From Pseudomonadota bacterium (lineage in GTDB: Bacteria; Pseudomonadota; Gammaproteobacteria; SZUA-229), in assembly GCA_030673345.1 (NCBI GenBank), contig DAOVJH010000042.1:1-8526 (forward strand): 8,526 nucleotides of DNA, in the 5' to 3' direction. The notes beneath the pieces were generated by a model. That model ran no database searches. It was given only the letters and a program-made list of their open reading frames with translations, and was not told where the DNA came from. The position numbers and the translations under genes were made by a program. Below are positions 1 through 5,664 of the stretch, in pieces. Each line of letters starts with the position of its first letter. The first letter of the stretch is position 1.

Positions 1-2
1 CA

Positions 3-530
3 TTAAAAACCATCACCAGTGACTACGTGAACTTTCTGAACGAAAACATTCATACCGCAGCACGCTACACTGATAAGTCACCGGCCAAACCCGAACACCA
101 CGCTGAAATTTCAGAAGATACTGTCTCGCAATTTATTGAATACCTGCAGCAGGGTCTTACGCTGGAACCTGAGCAAGTGAAACGCTGGCTCGGACAATAC
201 CGCAGTGATAACAAAGCCTTTGAAGACAGCTCTAAAGCCAATTTAGAGGGCCACCACGATATTGATTCTGATGAACTGACTACGCTCGCAGCACGATCTG
301 CGCTGACACTCTCACCATACTCTAATTTTCTGTTCAGTTACCATAATCAGGCCGCCTTATTATTTGTTGATGGTTTGACTTACGAGGTCAGCAGCCAATT
401 TGCAGAACGGTTATGTGAGGATGATCAGATAAATTTTCAGCAGCTTCAATCAGTCATGACAGCTGATGATGAGAAGGTGTTTCTAACATTGTTCAATGAC
501 GGTTCAATCATAACTTTAGACAATAGTTAA
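3..530 (+). CDS. roxA: RoxA/YcfD-type ribosomal protein uL16 arginine hydroxylase, 5'-truncated by the window edge
   Basis: Only the last 175 codons are present. The frame is open to the left edge, reading LKTITSDYVNFLNEN before the GTG at 27, so that GTG is an internal valine and not a start. What remains resembles the C-terminal half of YcfD/RoxA. It has the linker after the JmjC cupin core, the dimerisation helices (ISEDTVSQFIEYLQQGL) and the winged-helix-like tail (LLFVDGLTYEVS to LFNDGSIITLDN). Known for the family: RoxA is an Fe(II)/2-oxoglutarate oxygenase that hydroxylates an arginine of ribosomal protein uL16. The HxD...H iron site and the oxoglutarate-binding residues lie upstream of the window and cannot be checked. 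The stop is 2 nt before the next ATG, so the acetyltransferase gene is probably translated from the same mRNA. The family call rests on remembered C-terminal similarity, so it is good but not certain. Confidence 0.72.
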   Translation, partial: LKTITSDYVNFLNENIHTAARYTDKSPAKPEHHAEISEDTVSQFIEYLQQGLTLEPEQVKRWLGQYRSDNKAFEDSSKANLEGHHDIDSDELTTLAARSALTLSPYSNFLFSYHNQAALLFVDGLTYEVSSQFAERLCEDDQINFQQLQSVMTADDEKVFLTLFNDGSIITLDNS

Positions 531-532
531 AT

Positions 533-964
533 ATGTCTAAACACAATACCGAAATACGTATCGCAGACTGGAAAACAGAGAAAGACAGCCTGAAACAGAT
601 ACGTCAGACGGTTTTCATCGAAGAACAAAAAGTCCCGGTAGAACTTGAGTGGGATGAGTTCGATGATTCATCAACACACTTCATCGCCACACTCGAAGGC
701 CAGCACATCGCGTGCGCCCGGCTTAAACCTGACGGCCAGATCGGTCGAATGGCCGTATTAGCAGAGCATCGAAACCAGGGAGCAGGCAGTAAATTACTTC
801 AGTTCATCTTACGAACAGCAGGCAGGCAAAAAACCTGCAACGTTTACCTTCACGCTCAGGTGTCGGCTGTTCTGTTCTATGAAAAACACGGATTTACCAC
901 CACCGGTGATATTTTTTATGAAGCAAATATCCCACATCGTGAAATGTTGCGAAAAATCTGCTAA
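533..964 (+). CDS. GNAT family N-acetyltransferase (ElaA/YjcF-like)
   Basis: This 143-aa single-domain protein has the usual length of small GNAT enzymes, which move an acetyl group from acetyl-CoA to an amine. Visible signatures are the N-terminal VFIEEQKVPVELEWDEFD segment (residues 27-44) typical of the YjcF/ElaA branch, the beta4 strand IGRMAVLAEHR (70-80) and the acetyl-CoA pyrophosphate loop RNQGAG (80-85, fitting R/Q-x-x-G-x-G/A). The C-terminal part AQ...LFYEKHGF...FYEANIPHREM (108-138) includes Tyr116 at the usual general-acid position. The substrate is unknown. The ATG lies 2 nt after the roxA-like stop with no clear Shine-Dalgarno sequence, which points to translational coupling. 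A role in modifying the translation machinery would fit the RoxA neighbour, but that is inference only. Confidence 0.9.
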   Translation: MSKHNTEIRIADWKTEKDSLKQIRQTVFIEEQKVPVELEWDEFDDSSTHFIATLEGQHIACARLKPDGQIGRMAVLAEHRNQGAGSKLLQFILRTAGRQKTCNVYLHAQVSAVLFYEKHGFTTTGDIFYEANIPHREMLRKIC

Positions 965-1008
965 ATAATACTCATAAATAATAATAAAAAATAAAATGAG
1001 CACAAATT

Positions 1009-1557
1009 ATGTTAGTTATCCCCTCTCAGCCTATGGCTAAAGAACTTCCTATGTTTTACAAACTTGGCGAAACCGTTGAGGAAGTTCATATCGACACCGC
1101 AGAAGAAAATATGAATGCAGCGATATCACTGGCCAAACAGGCACATCACAGCATCGATATATTCAGTCAGGATCTGGACGCCGAGTTATACAGCAATAAA
1201 ACCTTCGAACGATCCATTTTTGAACTGGCAAAAAAACACCCTAACACTAAAATTCGAATCCTTACCCAGGACTCGAGAAAAGCCGTACAGAATGGGCACC
1301 GTCTTATCAAACTTGCTCAGAACTTAACCAGCTCTGTTTTTATCCATAATCCTTCACGTGAGCACAGAGACGAACAATGTGCTTTTATGGTGGTCGACCA
1401 GCTTGGCTTGCTATATAGAGTTTCAGCGACCAACAGGAACTACAAAGCAAGCATCAACTTCATGTCGCCACAGCGTGCAGGAAAGCTGACCGATTTCTTT
1501 AACGAGGTGTGGGACCACAGTACGCCAGATATCCAGGTGCGCCGCATCTATATGTGA
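1009..1557 (+). CDS. DUF7931-type protein with degenerate phospholipase-D-like fold
   Basis: A 182-aa soluble protein with no signal peptide or membrane helix. The segment from about residue 16 (FYKLGETVEEVHIDT) to the end resembles DUF7931 proteins found beside GNAT genes in gammaproteobacteria. The pattern is one half of a PLD-like fold: SIDIFSQDLDAELY (48-61), KIRILTQDS (81-89), then a strand-helix ending FFNEVWDHS. At the expected HxKxxxxD site the sequence is QCAFMVVD (123-130). The aspartate is kept but His and Lys are replaced by Gln and Ala, so PLD chemistry is unlikely. The start is uncertain: ATG 1009 has only a weak GAG 8 nt upstream, and in-frame ATGs at 1033 and 1051 would still keep the domain. 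It lies 44 nt after the GNAT stop and is followed by a strong terminator. Function is unknown; a binding or scaffold role next to the acetyltransferase is inference. Confidence 0.75.
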   Translation: MLVIPSQPMAKELPMFYKLGETVEEVHIDTAEENMNAAISLAKQAHHSIDIFSQDLDAELYSNKTFERSIFELAKKHPNTKIRILTQDSRKAVQNGHRLIKLAQNLTSSVFIHNPSREHRDEQCAFMVVDQLGLLYRVSATNRNYKASINFMSPQRAGKLTDFFNEVWDHSTPDIQVRRIYM

Positions 1558-1571
1558 TGCAGCGGCAAAAT

Positions 1572-1598
1572 AAAAAAGGCGCCCAGGGCGCCTTTTTT
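1572..1598. terminator. Bidirectional Rho-independent terminator between convergent genes
   Basis: A perfect 12-bp inverted repeat: six A, GGCGCC, a CAG loop, GGCGCC, six T. The stem is GC-rich with an A-tract on one side and a T-tract on the other, so it works as an intrinsic terminator read from either strand. It lies 14 nt after the stop of the DUF7931-type gene (plus strand) and about 21 nt beyond the stop of the GGDEF/EAL gene (minus strand), exactly where two convergent transcripts should both end. Confidence 0.93.
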
Positions 1599-1619
1599 AT
1601 CTGTCACTTACTGTATTCA

Positions 1620-4019
1620 TTAATCATCTTCGATTGCTTGCGGACGCCCCAGGTGGTAACCCTGCACATAATCCACACCTATCTGCTGCAATACATTCAA
1701 GGTCGACTCATCCTCTACGTGTTCCGCGATGGTGGAAAGTTTCATGACCTCACCTATCTGCTGGATAGACTCAACCATCGCCCTGTCGATATCATCCTTG
1801 CTAACATCCTTCACGAAGCTGCCATCAATTTTCAAATAATTAACCGGCAGATTCTTCAGGTATGCAAATGAACTTAAACCACTGCCGAAATCATCCAGCG
1901 CAAACTGGCAACCATAATTTTTTAATTCATTGATAAAAACGGTGGCCTTACCCAGATTACTGATAGCAACTGTCTCCGTCACCTCAAAACAGACATTTGT
2001 TAACGAGATGTCATTTTTTGCTTTGCATTCGAGAATAAAATCGAGCAAGCCTCCATCATTGATCGAATCACCTGACAGGTTGATCGCAAAAATTCGATCA
2101 GTACCCTTTATTGGATCTGAAGGATCATTTCTGCCCATAAATGCAAACACTTTTTCTATCACCCAGCGGTCTATCTCAGGCATCAAACCATAACGCTCAG
2201 CTGCGGGCATAAAGGCGCCCGGCGGAATAATATTTCCATCTTCATCGATCATACGCAACAAAATCTCGAGATGTGTCCTCTTGTTGTCGCTAGCACCGAC
2301 GATCGGCTGCTGGTAAAGTTGAAAACGGTCATCTTTAAGTGCTTTCGATATCCGCGCAGTCCAGTGCATCTGGCCATACCGCTCACTGACAGCCTCGTCA
2401 GAGGGTTCATAGATATGCACTCGATTTCGCCCGGCATCTTTTGCTGCATAACATGCCACATCTGCAGAACTTAATACTTGTGACATCTCTGCATTGTCCC
2501 GGGTGATACCGATAACACCGATACTTACACCGATCTCAAATGTTTTATCATCCCAGATAAAACGGTAATCTTTTATCTTCTGACGGATCTTATCGGCTAT
2601 ACTTGCCGCCTGTTGCAACCCGCAGTTTTCCAGAATTATGCCAAATTCATCCCCGCCCAAACGCGCGATTATGTCACCGGTTCGCAGTACTTCATTAAAC
2701 AATGCCGGCAGCTGTTTCAGCAATTCGTCACCAGCCACGTGGCCACAGGTATCATTTACGATCTTGAAGTTATCCAGGTCCAGATAAAAGAGTGCATGTT
2801 TTCTGTCTTCTTCACGAACATTGATCAGTATTTCCTGAAGATTTTCTTCAAATTTTCGCCGGTTGTATAACCCGGTCAACAGGTCATGGCTTGCCTGATA
2901 AGAGAGCTGCCTGGTCAGACGTCTGGTATGGCTAACATCCTGTATGACGATCACTGTGCCCATCAGGTCACCAGTAGCCGCTTTCATGGGTGCGATCGAG
3001 GCCTCGATTGACACTACAGCATCATCTTTTGTAATCAGCGATGAGTGCTCGGGCAGATGGACGATCTCTCCCGTCACAAAACAGGTGTGCAAGGCATCAT
3101 CGATAGCCTCACCCGTACTCTCTTCGACTATATTAAAAGTCTTCCTGAACTCTTTTCCGCTGACCTCACTGATCGTACTGCCGAGTAATTTTTCTGCTGC
3201 GGGATTCAGATAGACGATGCATTCGTTGATATCAACGGTAACAACACTGTCAGTAATCGAATGCAGTGTCACCTCCGCCCTTTCTTTTTCGACACCTAAA
3301 GCGGCTTCTGATTCTGATGCACGCTCTAATGCAAGTATTAATTCATCTTTACTCGACAGGATCGATTCGATCGCATTGTTTATAAATTTACCGAGGTAAC
3401 CGAACTCGTCAGCCCTCTTATCATCAAATCGAACGTCATCTTTACCTTGCGAGAACTGTTCTGCCGTGGTTACCATCTTCTGAAATGGCGATGACAGCAT
3501 CTTCTGTAAGATGCGCTGCAAGAACAGGCCAAAAATGAACACACCAAAACCGATAGACAGAAGGAAGTTCTTACGTAGTTCAGCTATCGTTTCTTTGGCG
3601 TTAGTGCTATAGAGTTCTAAGTGTATCTTATGCGGGTCTGTCGAGTCTTTCGCAATGTAATGCAGGGTATATTCATAAACATCATCGTTGTCTTGTATCT
3701 CTCCGATCGATACTGAATAGTCATCCTCATAGAGGCGCGCCGCATGAAAGCCAAATTCTTCGATGTGTTCGAGGATCTTTGCCCTTATCCTGCCAGATGC
3801 ATTTTCCAGGACGGGCGGATCAGAAAACTCTTCAGCTATCTCTTCTATCTCATATGAAATAATCAGCGTATCTCTATGAGATTCAGCGACAAGATCCGAT
3901 TCTGCACGTTGTAATATTATGACGGCGAGTAACAGGCCGATAAACACCAGCCCCCAGAAAACGAGACCGGTAATTCGAGCAGGAAGTTTTACCTCAAATT
4001 TTTGTTCCTCACCTTGCAT
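1620..4019 (-). CDS. Membrane-bound sensor: HAMP-PAS-GGDEF-EAL cyclic di-GMP cyclase/phosphodiesterase
   Basis: This 799-aa inner-membrane protein makes and/or breaks the second messenger c-di-GMP. In order: TM1 (about 16-37), a periplasmic sensor region (38-150) I cannot assign to a family, TM2 (152-170), HAMP (about 170-222, with the DExG motif at 204-207), a coiled-coil linker, PAS (about 246-365), GGDEF (about 370-535) and EAL (about 550-795). The cyclase site is intact (GGDEF 455-459, metal Asp414, NDxxGHxxGD 422-431). The inhibitory I-site RTGD (446-449) lies exactly five residues before it. The EAL domain reads EILLR (585-589) in place of EALLR but keeps Glu585, Asn647, Glu679, Asp709/Asp710, Lys730, Glu766 and Gln786, so hydrolysis is plausible; AEHVE replaces the usual AEGVE. 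The signal is unknown. It starts 5 nt after a small membrane-protein gene, with a weak Shine-Dalgarno sequence, suggesting coupled translation. Confidence 0.96.
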   Translation of the reverse strand: MQGEEQKFEVKLPARITGLVFWGLVFIGLLLAVIILQRAESDLVAESHRDTLIISYEIEEIAEEFSDPPVLENASGRIRAKILEHIEEFGFHAARLYEDDYSVSIGEIQDNDDVYEYTLHYIAKDSTDPHKIHLELYSTNAKETIAELRKNFLLSIGFGVFIFGLFLQRILQKMLSSPFQKMVTTAEQFSQGKDDVRFDDKRADEFGYLGKFINNAIESILSSKDELILALERASESEAALGVEKERAEVTLHSITDSVVTVDINECIVYLNPAAEKLLGSTISEVSGKEFRKTFNIVEESTGEAIDDALHTCFVTGEIVHLPEHSSLITKDDAVVSIEASIAPMKAATGDLMGTVIVIQDVSHTRRLTRQLSYQASHDLLTGLYNRRKFEENLQEILINVREEDRKHALFYLDLDNFKIVNDTCGHVAGDELLKQLPALFNEVLRTGDIIARLGGDEFGIILENCGLQQAASIADKIRQKIKDYRFIWDDKTFEIGVSIGVIGITRDNAEMSQVLSSADVACYAAKDAGRNRVHIYEPSDEAVSERYGQMHWTARISKALKDDRFQLYQQPIVGASDNKRTHLEILLRMIDEDGNIIPPGAFMPAAERYGLMPEIDRWVIEKVFAFMGRNDPSDPIKGTDRIFAINLSGDSINDGGLLDFILECKAKNDISLTNVCFEVTETVAISNLGKATVFINELKNYGCQFALDDFGSGLSSFAYLKNLPVNYLKIDGSFVKDVSKDDIDRAMVESIQQIGEVMKLSTIAEHVEDESTLNVLQQIGVDYVQGYHLGRPQAIEDD

Positions 4020-4024
4020 TGATT

Positions 4025-4420
4025 TTATTTAAATCCAAGCCACCTGATGAACAAAAGAACAGGACAAACACTGCTGGCACCCGCACCCATTATTGCAAAC
4101 CCCATAAACCAGGGGACAAACCATACGAATTCAACATTTTGCTCCTTTAATAACAGGAGCGAACCGCCTAGCAAAATCGCGACAGTGATACGCCATGCTC
4201 TGCTAGCATCGAAATCAAATCGCTGATGTGTTTGAAATACGATCAGACCGGCTGGAACTGTTTTTCCCATGAGTTTCTGAGTTAAGGTCGTCAGACGAAT
4301 ATCGGTTATCGCTTCGAAGAGTAACCACAGACTTAATACATAGATCATTAAATCTATCCCCAGATACAGTGCGGCCAGGATATACGCACCGACGAGAAAT
4401 AAAAATACACGTTCACTCAT
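4025..4420 (-). CDS. Small multi-spanning inner-membrane protein of unknown function
   Basis: A 131-aa hydrophobic protein I do not recognise as a characterised gene. It has about four membrane segments: residues 3-21 and 23-39 nearly back to back, about 76-92 (ITVAILLGGSLLLL), and 99-125 (WFVPWFMGFAIMGAGASSVCPVLLF). A polar stretch of about 35 residues (ITDIRLTTLTQKL to ASRAW) separates the two pairs. The end, SSVCPVLLFIRWLGFK, recalls the C-P-x-x-x-x-L-G tail of DUF2892-like small membrane proteins, but the match is short. I chose ATG 4420 (MSERVFLF) over the upstream TTG at 4426 because GGGG lies about 8 nt before the ATG and would be too close to the TTG. The stop is 5 nt before the GGDEF/EAL gene, so the two are almost certainly cotranscribed. 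A role as a membrane partner of that sensor is inference. Confidence 0.8.
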   Translation of the reverse strand: MSERVFLFLVGAYILAALYLGIDLMIYVLSLWLLFEAITDIRLTTLTQKLMGKTVPAGLIVFQTHQRFDFDASRAWRITVAILLGGSLLLLKEQNVEFVWFVPWFMGFAIMGAGASSVCPVLLFIRWLGFK

Positions 4421-4450
4421 GACCAATACCCCGTAAGCTGGAAGAACATT

Positions 4451-4493
4451 TGAGACCTGTCAAAATTGAAAAAAACACTTAAAACAGGTTTCA
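4451..4493 (-). promoter_or_regulatory. Inverted repeat in the putative leader of the membrane protein-GGDEF/EAL operon
   Basis: Arms TGAGACCTGT (4451-4460) and ACAGGTTTCA (4484-4493) are complementary at 9 of 10 positions, the tenth being a G-T type mismatch, with a 23-nt A-rich spacer. The repeat lies 31 nt upstream of the chosen start at 4420 and downstream of a TATAAT-like element at 4516-4521. It could be an mRNA stem-loop in the leader or a binding site for a dimeric regulator. No long T-run follows it on the minus strand, so it is not a normal terminator. Only the symmetry is seen; a function is inferred. Confidence 0.4.
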
Positions 4494-4515
4494 TAGCAAT
4501 CACATCTGAATTGAT

Positions 4516-4521
4516 ATTATA
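4516..4521 (-). promoter_or_regulatory. Candidate -10 element for the membrane protein-GGDEF/EAL operon
   Basis: The minus strand reads exactly TATAAT here, inside the A/T-rich region upstream of the two-gene unit. It would give a start near 4509 and a leader of about 90 nt. No good TTGACA-like -35 box is found 16-18 nt upstream, where the sequence is all A/T, and there is no extended -10 TGn. In DNA this rich in A/T a chance match is possible, so this is tentative. Confidence 0.35.
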
Positions 4522-4576
4522 AGTGACTGTTTTTATTATTTTATTTTAGCGATAACACTTCAATAAATATAGCAGA

Positions 4577-4601
4577 TATATACGAGAAATAACCGTATAT
4601 A
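4577..4601. repeat. Perfect 8-bp inverted repeat downstream of pyrD
   Basis: TATATACG (4577-4584) and CGTATATA (4594-4601) form a perfect palindrome around a 9-nt spacer, 30 nt beyond the pyrD stop. No T-tract follows on the minus strand, so it is a poor intrinsic terminator for pyrD. An operator for the downstream operon or a chance A/T palindrome are both possible. I found no clear terminator for pyrD elsewhere in 4421-4630, so readthrough into the downstream pair cannot be excluded. Confidence 0.3.
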
Positions 4602-4630
4602 AACTATTTTTAAGGTTTGAAATATAAATA

Positions 4631-5650
4631 CTATCTGTTTTTTAATGCCATCGCACAATCATTGATCAGCTGAGGTCCAGCGTAGATAAAACCGGTATAT
4701 ACCTGAACCAGGCTTGCACCCGCATCGATCTTTTCCTGAGCATCTTTTGCAGAAGTGATACCGCCTGCGGCAATCACTGGTAACTTGTCTTCCAGTGCGG
4801 CAACCAACTGCTTCAACACATGCGTTGACTGTTCGAAAACGGGCGCGCCGCTAAGCCCTCCCGTCTCACTAGCAGTTTCAACACACTTCAAAGATGCCGG
4901 ACGGCTATTCGTGGTATTTGTTGCGATTACCGCATCGATATCTGCTGACAATAAACGTTTTGCAATATCCTGAATCTCATCATCTTCAAGATCTGGTGCT
5001 ATCTTCACTGCCAGCGGCACGTAACGCTGATATTGCTGTTTGAGTTCCGCCTGCATATTTTTCAGCTGTGTGAGCAGCGAGCTAAGTCCTTCACCATGTT
5101 GCAGATCCCGCAATCCCGGTGTATTGGGTGATGAGATATTGATGGTGATGTAATCAGCATAACGATAAACCTGCCGCATACAGGCCAGATAGTCATCGAC
5201 AGCGTTCTCCAGTGGCGTATCTTTATTTTTCCCTATGTTGATGCCGAGCACACAGTTCTTATTGCTTGCTTTTACGTTATTGACCAGCGCTTCAACACCT
5301 GCGTTATTAAACCCCATCCGGTTGATGATGGCATTATCAGCCGGCAGGCGAAACAACCTTGGTCTGTCGTTACCCGGCTGCGCCAGTGGCGTCACTGTAC
5401 CGACTTCGATAAACCCAAAACCGCATTGTGCCAGTGCATCGATATGCCGGGCGTCTTTATCCAGACCCGCAGCCAGACCGACAGCATTTGGAAATGTTAT
5501 CCCCATAACGGTAACAGGAGAATCTACACGCTTTTCAACAAAAAACCGCAGTAATCCGATGCTACTGACAAAACTCAGTGCTTTCAAAGAAAAGACATGG
5601 ATCTTTTCTGCGTCGAATAAAAATAAAAATCGTCTTATTAAAGAATACAT
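4631..5650 (-). CDS. pyrD: Dihydroorotate dehydrogenase (quinone), class 2
   Basis: The 339-aa product matches the usual class 2 length (about 336). It oxidises dihydroorotate to orotate in de novo pyrimidine synthesis, passing electrons through FMN to membrane quinone. The class 2 N-terminal amphipathic helices (MYSLIRRFLFLFDAEKIHVF) form the membrane and quinone tunnel, which class 1 enzymes lack. Core motifs follow in order: AVGLAAGLDKD (56-66), EVGTVTPLAQPGNDRPRLFRL (82-102), INRMGFNN (109-116), NISSPNTPGLRDL (171-183, with the catalytic Ser174 by comparison with E. coli Ser175), AVKIAPD (214-220), ATNTT (243-247), GGLSGAPV (264-271), AAGGI (294-298) and QVYTGFIYAGP (316-326). No key residue is missing. 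The start follows recJ by 14 nt with no clear Shine-Dalgarno sequence, so it is probably expressed from the recJ transcript. PyrD is more often a stand-alone gene. Confidence 0.98.
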   Translation of the reverse strand: MYSLIRRFLFLFDAEKIHVFSLKALSFVSSIGLLRFFVEKRVDSPVTVMGITFPNAVGLAAGLDKDARHIDALAQCGFGFIEVGTVTPLAQPGNDRPRLFRLPADNAIINRMGFNNAGVEALVNNVKASNKNCVLGINIGKNKDTPLENAVDDYLACMRQVYRYADYITINISSPNTPGLRDLQHGEGLSSLLTQLKNMQAELKQQYQRYVPLAVKIAPDLEDDEIQDIAKRLLSADIDAVIATNTTNSRPASLKCVETASETGGLSGAPVFEQSTHVLKQLVAALEDKLPVIAAGGITSAKDAQEKIDAGASLVQVYTGFIYAGPQLINDCAMALKNR

Positions 5651-5664
5651 AATGTCGATAAAAA

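Noticed and set aside
809..1003. Minus-strand 64-codon frame opposite the GNAT gene with a hydrophobic start.
   Set aside because: The hydrophobic part is the A/T-rich spacer 965-1003 read backwards, and the rest is antisense to conserved GNAT motifs; there is no ribosome binding site.
996..1040. A 14-codon frame starting just before the DUF7931-type gene, considered as a leader peptide.
   Set aside because: It has no ribosome binding site, no regulatory codon run and no attenuator hairpin, and it overlaps the gene start by chance ATG spacing.
1509..1871. Plus-strand open frame of 120 codons running through the terminator and antisense to the EAL domain.
   Set aside because: It overlaps the end of the DUF7931-type gene in another frame, crosses a strong terminator and mirrors a conserved EAL coding region.
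4458..4463. Exact TTGACA on the minus strand, considered as a -35 box for the membrane protein gene.
   Set aside because: No TATAAT-like sequence occurs 15-19 nt downstream, and the match falls within the arm of the inverted repeat.
4474..4560. Repeated AACACTT at 4474-4480 and 4554-4560 plus AAGTG at 4521-4525, considered as regulator binding sites.
   Set aside because: Seven-base matches in very A/T-rich DNA are expected by chance, and the spacing shows no regular pattern.
4421..4630. Cyclic di-GMP riboswitch in the leader of the GGDEF/EAL operon.
   Set aside because: The conserved GEMM core segments are absent; only simple inverted repeats are seen.
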